Notes: a model not told the origin generated them from the sequence alone. Positions 5,480-13,460 are shown, counted from the first letter of the stretch. The stretch is DNA of 13,533 nucleotides from Clostridia bacterium (GCA_017394605.1 JAFPXU010000123.1:1-13533); one strand, 5' to 3'. A program made the numbers and translations.

Positions 5480-7183
5480 ATGAAATTTTCTGAAATGCCA
5501 TACAACAGACCAGACCCGGAAGCGGTGAAGTCAGAACTTGCAGCCCTGACGGAGCGTCTGAAAAACGCCGGAAGCTATGCCGAAGCCCGTGAAGCCTTCC
5601 TGGAAAAGGAGGAAGCGGAGAAGACGGTGGACACGATGTCGACGCTCGCGTATGTCCGTCATTCCATCGATACGCGCGATGAGTTCTACGACAAAGAAAT
5701 CGAATTCTGGGACGAAACATGGCCGGAACTTGAAGAATACCAGCAGGCATGGATCGACGCGATGCTGGAGTCACCATTCCGCAAGCAGTTCGAAGCGGAG
5801 TATGGGGATCTAATGTTCGTGAACGCCGAGATCCAGAAGAAGACATTCTCGCCCGAAATCATTCCGGAACTGCAGAGGGAGAACGAGCTGACAACCGAGT
5901 ACGCTAAGCTGATTGCCTCCGCACAGATTCCGTTCGAAGGCGGTATTTACACGCTTTCCCAGATGGAGCCGTTTCAGGATGATCCGGACGACGGGCGCCG
6001 TCTCGCCGCATGGAAGGCAAAAGGCCAGTGGTATAAGGACAATCAGGCGCAGCTTGACAGAATCTATGACGAACTGGTGGGCCTTCGCGACAAGATGGGA
6101 AGAAAGCTCGGATACGACGGATACACGGAACTGGGCTACTACCGCATGCAGCGCAACTGCTATACCAAAGAGGACATTGAGAAATTCCGTTCCGCCGTAC
6201 AGAAATATCTGGTTCCGCTGGCGGATTCCATCATGCGGGAACAGGCAAAACGCATCCATCGGCCGTATCCGCTTTCGTTTGCGGACAACTCGCTGATGTT
6301 CAGAAGCGGCAATCCGCGTCCCGTCGGCACTTCGGACGATATTCTGGCGCAGGGCAAAAAGTTCTACGACGAGCTTTCCCCTGAAACGAGCGAGTTTTTC
6401 CGTACGATGCTGGATGAAGAGCTTATGGACGTGATGGCCACGGAAGGGAAGGAAGGCGGCGGATATCAGACCAATCTTGCACTGTATGAGCGGCCGTTCA
6501 TTTTCTCCAACTTCAACGGCACCCAGGGCGACGTCGAGGTCATCACGCATGAGGCGGGACACGCCTTCGCCTACTGGATGAACCGGAAGCGCATTCCGCT
6601 GGAGTATTCCGATCCGACCGCGGAGGCGTGCGAGGTCCATTCCATGAGCATGGAGTTCTTCGGATGGAAGAATGTGGAGGGATTCTTCGGCCCCGACGCG
6701 CGCAAGTTCCTGTACAGCCATCTTGCCGGTGCGCTGACGTTCATTCCCTTCGGAACGGCGGTGGATCATTTCCAGCATATCGTCTATGAGAAACCGGATA
6801 TGACGCCCGCGGAGCGCCACGCCGTATGGAAGCGGCTTCTCGGCGTCTATCAGCCGTGGCTGAAGCTTGACGGAGAGATCCCATTCTTCTCGGACGGGGA
6901 AGGCTGGCAGTGGAAGATGCATATCTATGAATCACCGTTTTACTATATCGACTACTGTCTGGCGCAGACTGTCGCGCTGCAGTTCTGGGCCATGATCCGG
7001 AAGGATCCCGCAGACGCCTGGAAGCATTACATGGCCTATACGGAGCAGGGCGGAAGCCGCACGTTTGTCGATATCCTGAAGCATGCGGGTCTGAGAACGC
7101 CCTTCGACGAGGGGTGTCTGAAGGACGTGTGCGAGGCGGCGAAGAAGTGGCTTGAATCATACGACCTGAGCGGAATCGAATAA
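5480..7183 (+). CDS. M3 family zinc oligoendopeptidase (not PepF; TIGR02289-like)
   Basis: The product is a 567-residue cytoplasmic peptidase without signal peptide or membrane segment. The zinc site is H357-E358-A-G-H361 with the third ligand E385 in E-A-C-E-V-H-S-M, so catalysis should be intact. M3 enzymes hydrolyse short peptides and contribute to peptide turnover. The C-terminal part contains Y-E-S-P-F-Y-Y-I-D-Y, where thimet-type enzymes place substrate-binding Tyr/His residues. ATG 5480 was chosen because GAGAGG at 5467-5472 precedes it by 7 bases; an in-frame TTG at 5441 would add 13 unconserved residues with no binding site. Length matches the family. It has its own promoter and a hairpin behind it, so it is probably monocistronic and unrelated to the pseudogene upstream. 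Confidence 0.92.
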   Translation: MKFSEMPYNRPDPEAVKSELAALTERLKNAGSYAEAREAFLEKEEAEKTVDTMSTLAYVRHSIDTRDEFYDKEIEFWDETWPELEEYQQAWIDAMLESPFRKQFEAEYGDLMFVNAEIQKKTFSPEIIPELQRENELTTEYAKLIASAQIPFEGGIYTLSQMEPFQDDPDDGRRLAAWKAKGQWYKDNQAQLDRIYDELVGLRDKMGRKLGYDGYTELGYYRMQRNCYTKEDIEKFRSAVQKYLVPLADSIMREQAKRIHRPYPLSFADNSLMFRSGNPRPVGTSDDILAQGKKFYDELSPETSEFFRTMLDEELMDVMATEGKEGGGYQTNLALYERPFIFSNFNGTQGDVEVITHEAGHAFAYWMNRKRIPLEYSDPTAEACEVHSMSMEFFGWKNVEGFFGPDARKFLYSHLAGALTFIPFGTAVDHFQHIVYEKPDMTPAERHAVWKRLLGVYQPWLKLDGEIPFFSDGEGWQWKMHIYESPFYYIDYCLAQTVALQFWAMIRKDPADAWKHYMAYTEQGGSRTFVDILKHAGLRTPFDEGCLKDVCEAAKKWLESYDLSGIE

Positions 7184-7203
7184 ACCATTCCAATGACATG
7201 TAA

Positions 7204-7241
7204 CGGCGGCGCGGATCATTAATTCCCGCCGCCGAATTCTT
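7204..7241 (+). terminator. Likely terminator after the M3 peptidase gene
   Basis: CGGCGGCG (7204-7211) pairs with CGCCGCCG (7227-7234) across a 15-base loop, followed by a short T-containing stretch (AATTCTTT). The U-tract is weak. Two further small hairpins follow: GCCTG/CAGGC at 7243-7259, and GGTGC with GCACC at about 7270-7288. The remaining bases to 7388 are AT-rich and should hold the sigma gene promoter, but I could not assign a convincing -35/-10 pair. Confidence 0.55.
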
Positions 7242-7388
7242 TGCCTGCCGTGTGCAGGCGCGATTTTATGGTGCAGCACGGTCGCACCGTCTTATTACCA
7301 AATTCCTTATCGGATGTTTTTATTGTCATACTTTTCCTGGATCCTGCGCTGTATTTACAGAAATGACCCATAAAGGAGGGACTGGTCA

Positions 7389-7940
7389 ATGCAGTTGTGG
7401 TCTCAGCGGCTGAAGGAGAACCCGGAACAGGGGATCCGCGATCTGATGGACAGGCACGGAGGGCTTGTCTATTACATCGTGCGCGGGATCCTGTCTGGTT
7501 TTCCCGAGGATGATATCGAGGAATGCGTTTCTGACGTTTTCTTCTATATCTATCAGAACCGGAGCCGCCTGAAATTTGAAAAGCAGGGAATCAAAGCCTA
7601 TCTCGCGGTGACCGCGAAGCATATCGCGATCGACAAGATGCGCCGGTACCGGCGCATACCGGAACCCGTTGCGGATCTCGTGTTCGAGTCGGTAAAAGCG
7701 GACTGCTTTGCGGAGGAAAAAGCGCTTGCCAACGTCGAACGCGACGAACTGATCCGGTGGATCCGGGATCTCGGGGAACCCGACGCGACGATTCTGATCG
7801 CCAAGTATTTCGTCGGGATGACCTGCGGCGAGATCGGGAATATCACGGGCATGCGCGCGAACACGGTGGCGCAGCGGGCGGGAAGAGCCGTCCGCCAGCT
7901 CGCGGGAAGGATGAAAGGAGGAAAGAAGCATGCAGAGTGA
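7389..7940 (+). CDS. ECF-type RNA polymerase sigma factor
   Basis: The 183-residue protein has the two-domain layout of a group 4 (ECF) sigma factor. Sigma region 2 spans about residues 18-88, with D-D-I-E-E-C-V-S-D-V-F-F and, later, A-I-D-K-M-R-R-Y-R-R for -10 recognition. Region 4 spans about 118-172, with an HTH in G-M-T-C-G-E-I-G followed by T-V-A-Q-R-A-G-R-A. It should direct core polymerase to a small regulon and be held inactive by the membrane protein encoded next. AAAGGAGG at 7373-7379 precedes ATG 7389. The stop overlaps the next start by 11 bases, typical of a sigma/anti-sigma pair. Such genes are often autoregulated, but I could not find a clear ECF promoter upstream. Confidence 0.88.
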   Translation: MQLWSQRLKENPEQGIRDLMDRHGGLVYYIVRGILSGFPEDDIEECVSDVFFYIYQNRSRLKFEKQGIKAYLAVTAKHIAIDKMRRYRRIPEPVADLVFESVKADCFAEEKALANVERDELIRWIRDLGEPDATILIAKYFVGMTCGEIGNITGMRANTVAQRAGRAVRQLAGRMKGGKKHAE

Positions 7941-10281
7941 TCTCAGAAAACATCTGAAGGAATCCGATCCGGAGCAGCTCGCCGAAATGATGGATATTCT
8001 GCATTCGGAAGAGATGATGGATCCGGAGGTCCTTAAAAGAATAGAAAGCCGGCTGGACAGAAAGATTGCGGCAGAGAAGAGAGATTCGCGGAAAACCCGC
8101 AGGCATTCACCATGGAAGGTGGCGGCGCTCACCGCGGCTGCGGCGCTGGTCGCGTTTGTGGTCGTCGGCATGACGGTGCCCGGCGTGTCCAAAGCGCTTT
8201 ACGGCCTTGTGCATCCGGAGTACAGAACGTTTGAATACATGAACACGCCCCCGGAGAACCGCACGGAGGTTCCGGAGGTGCAAGCAAATATCCGCGGGAC
8301 CGCTGCACGGGATGTTTCCTACAGCGTGGAACTGCTGGGCGATTATTCGATCATAACAGGATATGACGAGGACTACAACAAAATGGCGACGGATACGCCG
8401 ACCCTGCGTGAGACGTACGGGTTTCCCCCGTACCGGCAGGAGGATTACGCGTATCTGAAATCGCTGGTGCCCGAGGTGAAGGAAGTCCTGTATGACGGAC
8501 AGAGGCTGGTCATCAACACCTATTTTCCGTGCGACTACGCGTCGGAATTCATGATCGGGTGGGGCTATCAGGATGTTCCGCACAGGCACAATCTGGACAT
8601 GACGACGTTGAATGTGCATGGCATTGTCAACGGAACCGATGTGGACAGTCTTCTGGGCGGTTGCGGAACCGGAACCGCCCTGACATTCGAACCGTTCGGT
8701 GAAACGCTGACCAGTGAGCAGGTCCAGGCGCTGGGCGGATTCTGGCTGCAGACGGATTTTGACGCATTGTTGAGTCCGCTCCCGGACGGCACCTGCACTC
8801 TGACACTTCTCTACTATATTTATGACGGAGACGTTGACGACATGGGCGCGATTGGAAACGTGGCGCGCGTGATCCATACGATCGAGTTCGATACTACGGC
8901 CGGAAACCACGCCGGGGATACTTTCCGCACGACTACGCCTCTGACGGGCACATCGGTCGTGACCTGCACATTCTGGCCGGATCCGGCGAATCCCGGCCAG
9001 GGACTGAGATTCCAGAACAGAACGCTTTCTCTGGACGGCGTGGAACTGGAGACGGAGGCGTCGTTCCTGCAGACCGGTATGATCTGCTCCGTGCGCGTCA
9101 GCAAAACGCCGGAGAGCTGGGATGAAACAGAAAAAGAGGATCTGACCGACAGTCTTGTGGAAGCACTGGATTTCGATCTGTATATCGACGGGGAACTGCT
9201 GAAGAGTCCGGATAGAATCTCTTCCGCACAGCGGTTTGAGAAACGGTACGAGATACCGGTCTTCCCCGGAGATTACGGCAACGCGAAGGAGCTGGTTCTG
9301 GTCCCGAAAACAAGCGCGTGCAAAGCTGTTACGGTTTACCCTTCATCGATCATCGACGGACGGGAGATGGAGGAGAAGGGCGAGCGCTTCGAACTGATTC
9401 CGGACGCGGATCCGGTCGTCATCCCGTCATCCGAATTCAGCGCAAGCTGGGATGAAAGCGCCGAAGCGTACAGCAGCGTTCTGACCGGATGCGGGATCCG
9501 TATCCCGATCCCGCAGGCAAAAGGAACGGCGGAGAAGGAAATTTCCGACACGCCTATACTCACCGCAGCGGACGATCTGGGCGACAAAGTTCGTGCGGAT
9601 ATTACAAATGGCGGCACGGATTCGGTTCATGCCTTTCTGTATTCGCCTGACGATCGTCTGATCCCCATGACGGTGATCCGCGGCAATACGATCGCCAATA
9701 CCGCGTTCAACTTCAAATGGATCCGGGCGGAGCAGGTCCTGCAGTTCTATGAAAAAGGCATCGTCTGCACCATGCGGTTTGCTCCCGATGGGGGAAAGGT
9801 GCCGGACGGATACGCGTCGGCGGAGGAGTTTGACCGGGACATGGAGACGTTTTTCCGGCCGAGCGACGGTTCGGAGCCCGGGTGGTACATCACCTATGAT
9901 CTTTGCCGCTATTCCGGATCGTACGAAGCGTATGAAAAGCGGAAGCCTGTCTACGCGGATCCGTCCTGTTCCTACGATCCGAACACACATACCGCGTCGC
10001 TTTCGTTCGTGCTGCCGGTCACGCCGGACGAGTATACGGACCTGGGAGACTTTGAGAAGATCCCCCCGATCGATCCGGCAGTCAGCGTTTCAATCGTTCA
10101 GGCAGTGAAGTACGACGGAAAAGAAGTGGACGGGGACTGGACAATGGACGGCTTTGATCCGGCGAAAGTCGGATACGGTCGGTGGGAGTGGTTCGGCACA
10201 ACGCTCGGCATGTGGGATTACAGCGGCTTTGCGCAGGGCGGACCTGTGATCAACACCTGGGATCCCGCTTATCAAGGATGA
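7930..10281 (+). CDS. Large single-pass membrane protein, probable anti-sigma factor
   Basis: This 783-residue protein has a cytoplasmic N-terminus of about 60 residues (acidic, then R/K-rich at 49-59), one membrane helix at about 62-84 (A-A-L-T-A-A-A-A-L-V-A-F-V-V-V-G), and an ectodomain of about 700 residues. This is the layout of Firmicutes anti-sigma factors with DUF4179-like ectodomains, though I cannot confirm that domain here. The cytoplasmic part would bind the sigma factor; the ectodomain would sense an envelope signal. The ectodomain is far larger than the usual 300-450 residues. It appears to contain a repeated unit: F-L-Q-T-G-M-I-C-S-V-R near residue 379 and L-Q-F-Y-E-K-G-I-V-C-T-M-R near 604. 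The start overlaps the sigma gene by 11 bases and is preceded by AAAGGAGG. A strong terminator follows. Confidence 0.75.
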   Translation: MQSDLRKHLKESDPEQLAEMMDILHSEEMMDPEVLKRIESRLDRKIAAEKRDSRKTRRHSPWKVAALTAAAALVAFVVVGMTVPGVSKALYGLVHPEYRTFEYMNTPPENRTEVPEVQANIRGTAARDVSYSVELLGDYSIITGYDEDYNKMATDTPTLRETYGFPPYRQEDYAYLKSLVPEVKEVLYDGQRLVINTYFPCDYASEFMIGWGYQDVPHRHNLDMTTLNVHGIVNGTDVDSLLGGCGTGTALTFEPFGETLTSEQVQALGGFWLQTDFDALLSPLPDGTCTLTLLYYIYDGDVDDMGAIGNVARVIHTIEFDTTAGNHAGDTFRTTTPLTGTSVVTCTFWPDPANPGQGLRFQNRTLSLDGVELETEASFLQTGMICSVRVSKTPESWDETEKEDLTDSLVEALDFDLYIDGELLKSPDRISSAQRFEKRYEIPVFPGDYGNAKELVLVPKTSACKAVTVYPSSIIDGREMEEKGERFELIPDADPVVIPSSEFSASWDESAEAYSSVLTGCGIRIPIPQAKGTAEKEISDTPILTAADDLGDKVRADITNGGTDSVHAFLYSPDDRLIPMTVIRGNTIANTAFNFKWIRAEQVLQFYEKGIVCTMRFAPDGGKVPDGYASAEEFDRDMETFFRPSDGSEPGWYITYDLCRYSGSYEAYEKRKPVYADPSCSYDPNTHTASLSFVLPVTPDEYTDLGDFEKIPPIDPAVSVSIVQAVKYDGKEVDGDWTMDGFDPAKVGYGRWEWFGTTLGMWDYSGFAQGGPVINTWDPAYQG

Positions 10282-10298
10282 CGGATGAATTCAAACGG

Positions 10299-10324
10299 CC
10301 GGCAGGGAACTGCCGGTCTTTTCT
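10299..10324 (+). terminator. Rho-independent terminator after the anti-sigma gene
   Basis: CCGGCAG (10299-10305) and CTGCCGG (10310-10316) form a perfect 7-bp stem with a GGAA tetraloop, followed by TCTTTTCT. It lies 18 bases after the stop and separates the sigma module from the BlaI module. Confidence 0.88.
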
Positions 10325-10374
10325 GTGCCGGAACATGAGAGACACTGACAATTTTGAACTTATTGCAAACTGGG

Positions 10375-10403
10375 TTGACAGGATAGAAATATTCTTATAT
10401 TTT
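10375..10403 (+). promoter_or_regulatory. Promoter of the blaI-like operon
   Basis: A consensus TTGACA (10375-10380) and TATTTT (10398-10403) lie 17 bases apart; TATATT at 10396-10401 (spacing 15) is an alternative -10. Transcription would start around 10410, exactly at the palindrome described next, and 40 bases before the BlaI start. Confidence 0.7.
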
Positions 10404-10436
10404 TAAGACAAGATTAATCTTAAACATACAAGAATA
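10390..10436. promoter_or_regulatory. Nested inverted repeats, candidate BlaI-type operator
   Basis: A perfect 12-bp palindrome AAGATTAATCTT (10410-10421) lies at the predicted transcription start. It is flanked by inverted arms TATTCTT (10390-10396) and AAGAATA (10430-10436), the left arm overlapping the -10. BlaI/MecI repressors bind dyads in the promoter of their own operon, so autorepression is expected. The core does not match the staphylococcal TACA/TGTA dyad, so recognition would be specific to this clade. Confidence 0.55.
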
Positions 10437-10450
10437 CTCCGGAGGACAAC

Positions 10451-10840
10451 ATGGACAGGAGACTCAAGGACAACGAGTGGATCATTCTCCAGACCTTATG
10501 GCAGGAGAACCCGCAGGACATGAAAAGCATCATCCGGAATGTGCAGCAGGCGCATCCGGAGATCACCTGGGACTACAAGACCTATCACAGCTTTTTCCGC
10601 ATTCTGATGGAAAAAGGGTATCTGAAGGCGGAGAAGTCCGGCAAGAACAACCTCTACAGCCCTGGCATCAGCTACGAGGAAGCCGTGGGGCTTGAAACGG
10701 ACAGTCTCGTCTCGAGAAGGAACTATTACGGATCCGTTTCCGGCCTGATGATCAACATGGCGGAACAGGGCAAGCTGACGGAAGAAGAGAAGCGGGAACT
10801 GATGGATCTCGCGAGGAAACTGGCAGAGGAAAACAGATGA
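10451..10840 (+). CDS. BlaI/MecI/CopY-family transcriptional repressor
   Basis: The 129-residue protein has an N-terminal winged helix (residues 4-75: D-N-E-W-I-I-L-Q-T-L-W, then D-Y-K-T-Y-H-S-F-F-R-I-L-M-E-K-G-Y-L) and a C-terminal dimerisation helix pair (R-N-Y-Y-G-S-V-S-G-L-M through G-K-L-T-E-E-E-K-R-E-L-M-D-L). This is the full BlaI length. In the known systems it represses its own operon until a membrane M56 protease, activated by an outside signal, causes its cleavage. The recognition helix has Y-H-S-F-F where many relatives have V-x-T-L-L. GGAGG precedes ATG 10451 by 6 bases. The stop overlaps the next start (ATGA), coupling repressor and protease. No beta-lactamase gene lies nearby, so the target is not necessarily beta-lactam resistance. 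Confidence 0.9.
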   Translation: MDRRLKDNEWIILQTLWQENPQDMKSIIRNVQQAHPEITWDYKTYHSFFRILMEKGYLKAEKSGKNNLYSPGISYEEAVGLETDSLVSRRNYYGSVSGLMINMAEQGKLTEEEKRELMDLARKLAEENR

Positions 10841-11751
10841 TTCCGGATATACAGACCGCGCAGGCGGCGGTGGTAGGACTGATCGAGATCTCCGTATATG
10901 CGACCGTGATCTACCTGCTGCTCCTTCTGTTCAGGAGGATCTTCGGGAAAAAGATGAGCCCGGCGCTCCGCTACGCGCTTTGGTTTCTGCTTCTGATCAG
11001 GCTGACCGTTCCGGTTACGTTCCAGACGGGACTCCATCTGATCGTGCTGAAGGAAGCGGTGAAAACGGAACAGCCCTTTTTCATGACGGTGGAGCCGCAG
11101 CAACAGCAGCGGGAGACGAGTCCCGTTCCCTATCAGGCGGACGAAACGCCGGAGCCCGCGATGCAAACGGAAGCTCCCGCGGCGGAGCGACCGTCGGGGA
11201 ATACCAGAAAGCAAGTAAGTGTATCCGTATGGCAGGCAACGTTCTGGATATGGATTGCGGGCATCGCGGTGATGACGGCCAGGCTCGTAAGGATCCGGAT
11301 CCTGCTTCAGCGCAGGCTGAAGGAAACGGCTTCCGATCCGGACAGCAGGCTGTCCAGGGAGTTCCGGCTGCTTTCGGAGAAGATGGGCATCCGGAGAAAG
11401 ATCGGACTCTTCTGTGTGCGTGACATCACAAGCCCCGCGCTGACGATCGGGTTCGGACCGGAGGTTCTGCTTCCGGTCAGCCTGACGGGACAGGGTCAGA
11501 GACAGAACAGGACCTTCGCAATGCGGCATGAACTGATGCATTTCAAGCGGAAGGATCATCTTGTCATGATCTGGATGGGCATTCTGAGAGCGGTCTGGTG
11601 GTTCAATCCGGTCGTCTGGCTGATGGAAAAGCCGCTCAGGATGGATATGGAATCGGCATGCGACGCGATGGCGGTGGAAGGACTGACCGAACAGGGAAAG
11701 CTGGCGTACGCGAGTCTCCTTCTTGAACTCGGAAAGGAATCGGTATTATGA
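10837..11751 (+). CDS. M56 (BlaR1-type) membrane metallopeptidase, short form
   Basis: The 304-residue protein has membrane helices at about 11-33, 43-60, 130-150 and 240-260. The gluzincin zinc site is H231-E232-L-M-H235 with E272 as the third ligand in E-S-A-C-D-A-M-A. It is a BlaR1/MecR1-type protease expected to inactivate the BlaI-like repressor when stimulated. A Q/P/E/A-rich stretch at about 87-125 links helices 2 and 3. It ends at L-G-K-E-S-V-L, only 30 residues after the zinc ligand. It therefore lacks the end of the M56 domain, the last helix and any C-terminal sensor; these seem to be supplied by the next gene, which overlaps by ATGA. Whether the split is natural or a frameshift cannot be decided from one sequence; a natural split is favoured. 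Confidence 0.88.
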   Translation: MIPDIQTAQAAVVGLIEISVYATVIYLLLLLFRRIFGKKMSPALRYALWFLLLIRLTVPVTFQTGLHLIVLKEAVKTEQPFFMTVEPQQQQRETSPVPYQADETPEPAMQTEAPAAERPSGNTRKQVSVSVWQATFWIWIAGIAVMTARLVRIRILLQRRLKETASDPDSRLSREFRLLSEKMGIRRKIGLFCVRDITSPALTIGFGPEVLLPVSLTGQGQRQNRTFAMRHELMHFKRKDHLVMIWMGILRAVWWFNPVVWLMEKPLRMDMESACDAMAVEGLTEQGKLAYASLLLELGKESVL

Positions 11752-13337
11752 ACAAAGGAAAATCACAGTGTACGACGGAGAAACTCCTCTCGCTCGGGAT
11801 GGCGCTGAACGCGGACCGTGCGACGATGGAGCAGAGGATACGGGGCATATTTGCAAGGAAGAGATCGGGGATTGCTGCTTTGACGGCGGCGGTCGTGCTG
11901 ACGGCGGCGATCGGGATCGGCTGCTTCACGACGGCATGCAGACCTGTGACGGAACAGGAAGCGGCGGCAGATCACACGGCGGAGCTGTCGGAAGTGTTCG
12001 CGGAGGGATCCGGTCCCGCGGAAGCGAACGCGGACAGTACGGACGGAACTTCGATCGGAACGCTTCTGACGTTTGCGGGTCCCGCCGAAGCGGATATCAT
12101 CGGCGACACCATCACCGTGGTGGGAAAGGACGGAACGGTGAAGGAATACTCATACGTGGATGACGGCGTCATGAAACACTCGGACAAGATCCCGGACCGC
12201 AAGTATATTACGCCTGCCGAAGCGGCAAAAGAATGGGCGCGCGTGGGTGTTACGGTATACGGAGCGGACACGCCGGAGGGACCGATCCACGTCGCCATGC
12301 AGTACTATGAGGGCTTCTCCGACGTGTATTACGAGATATCATTCGGAGCGCGGTATGACGAAAACGACGGCGCGTTCGGGCTTGTCGACGCGGAATCCGG
12401 AACGGTGCTGCAGTTCGAGGCGAATCACTGGGGAATGTCATCGAAAAAACACGGAAGCGAGGTCATCAACCAGAAGATCCGTGACTGGAACTGGGAGGAT
12501 CCCGCCTATCAGGAGATGCATACTTCGGACAAGGCGCTGGCGACCGCCATGGAGCTGGTCCAAACCTGCTTCCCGACGGGAAACATCATTCCGGAGCATC
12601 CGGACATCTGGTACGCCGGCTCACATACGGACGGGGAGCAGATCAGTTGGGACGACGGATATCAGGCGCTGGTGGACGCGTATATCCGGATGGACAAGGA
12701 TCCCTGTTATTACGTGCAGGTGGCGGTGCCTCTGGAAGACAGCGCGAAGCCCATGATCACCATTTTCAATACGTATCCGCGCGGATGGGATTACTGCAAC
12801 AACCAGATTTGGGATCCTTCCGTGCTGGAGGAGGAACTGCAGTGGCTTGAGGAGGCGCGGAACACAGTATTCCCCGAAGAACCACCCTATGATCCCGCCT
12901 ATCGCGACTTGATCGACCAGAACGTGGCAGCTGCGAGAGCCGAGGCAATCCTGACCAAGGTCGGGACGGCGTTTGAGCCTAACTGGAACGATTACCAGGG
13001 AAATCCGGAGATCTTCTCCAAACTGTATCTTTCCGAAGAGAATGTCTGGCCGGACGACAGTTATGCGGAAGTCGACGTCCTCGTATCCGATTCACAGGTC
13101 ACGACAAGACTGGACCCGGGCACGCTTGTGATCATTCATAACGTCGGATACAGCGGCGGAAAGACGGATGTATGCGCGGTCTATACGGGAAATGAATTCG
13201 TATACGCGGATATGGACAGTCTCTCGGTCATCGGAGTGCCGGTCGCGGAGCTGCTTCCCGAACCGTATTCCGTCGAGGTGACGGTTGTGACCTTCGACGC
13301 GCCGAGAATGCGTCCGACACCGACACCCGTTCCGTAA
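11748..13337 (+). CDS. Membrane-anchored sensor-like protein carrying the end of an M56 domain
   Basis: This 529-residue protein begins with about 39 cytoplasmic residues (E-K-L-L-S-L-G-M-A-L-N, then M-E-Q-R-I-R-G-I-F-A-R-K-R). In one-piece BlaR1-like proteins, an E/K-R-I-R-x-I-(L/F) block precedes the last helix, so this looks like the missing end of the M56 domain. One helix follows (about 40-60), then an ectodomain of about 465 residues of unknown family, with a Ser/Glu/Ala-rich linker and a Pro/Thr tail (R-P-T-P-T-P-V-P). Residues about 440-510 (D-P-G-T-L-V-I-I-H-N near 456, then Y-T-G-N-E-F-V-Y-A-D) could be an SH3-like fold; this is tentative. No penicillin-binding S-x-x-K/K-T-G sensor domain is evident. 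AAAGGAA about 8 bases upstream supports independent translation. Cysteines near 59-64 do not fit a lipobox well. Confidence 0.75.
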   Translation: MNKGKSQCTTEKLLSLGMALNADRATMEQRIRGIFARKRSGIAALTAAVVLTAAIGIGCFTTACRPVTEQEAAADHTAELSEVFAEGSGPAEANADSTDGTSIGTLLTFAGPAEADIIGDTITVVGKDGTVKEYSYVDDGVMKHSDKIPDRKYITPAEAAKEWARVGVTVYGADTPEGPIHVAMQYYEGFSDVYYEISFGARYDENDGAFGLVDAESGTVLQFEANHWGMSSKKHGSEVINQKIRDWNWEDPAYQEMHTSDKALATAMELVQTCFPTGNIIPEHPDIWYAGSHTDGEQISWDDGYQALVDAYIRMDKDPCYYVQVAVPLEDSAKPMITIFNTYPRGWDYCNNQIWDPSVLEEELQWLEEARNTVFPEEPPYDPAYRDLIDQNVAAARAEAILTKVGTAFEPNWNDYQGNPEIFSKLYLSEENVWPDDSYAEVDVLVSDSQVTTRLDPGTLVIIHNVGYSGGKTDVCAVYTGNEFVYADMDSLSVIGVPVAELLPEPYSVEVTVVTFDAPRMRPTPTPVP

Positions 13338-13389
13338 GACGGACAGCGGTTCAGCCGGCATAAACAGAACAATCTTTTTTCCTTTAATC

Positions 13390-13433
13390 AAACTGCTTCG
13401 GAGATGTTTCACCGGAGCAGTTTTATGTTTTTT
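13390..13433 (+). terminator. Rho-independent terminator after the BlaI/M56 operon
   Basis: AAACTGCTTCGG (13390-13401) pairs with CCGGAGCAGTTT (13412-13423), 12 bp with one G-T wobble and a 10-base loop. The descending arm runs into TTTTATGTTTTTT. It is placed 52 bases after the stop and closes the operon. Confidence 0.88.
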
Positions 13434-13460
13434 GCAATTCACCTTACAGCCGCTTTATAC

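Noticed and set aside
5810..6922. Long minus-strand open frame opposite the M3 peptidase (370 codons)
   Set aside because: It is the antisense shadow of an unmistakable HExxH peptidase gene. It has low-complexity composition typical of such shadows, and no family is recognised.
7300..7388. ECF-type autoregulatory promoter before the sigma gene
   Set aside because: TTGTCA and TGTATT are 21 bases apart, and no clear ECF -35 (such as GGAAC or TGAAC) with a proper -10 was found, so no promoter was annotated.
8107..8910. Minus-strand open frame opposite the anti-sigma gene (267 codons)
   Set aside because: It lies antisense to the coding frame of a sigma-coupled gene. The Arg/His/Val-rich composition and lack of a binding site mark it as a shadow.
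10726..11559. Minus-strand open frame opposite the BlaI/M56 genes (277 codons)
   Set aside because: It spans parts of two recognised + strand genes and is Arg/Gln/Leu-rich with no recognised domain.
11730..11755. Programmed -1 frameshift joining the M56 peptidase to the next ORF
   Set aside because: No X-XXY-YYZ slippery heptamer is visible before the stop. The second ORF has its own ATG and an AAAGGAA binding site, so coupled re-initiation at ATGA is simpler.
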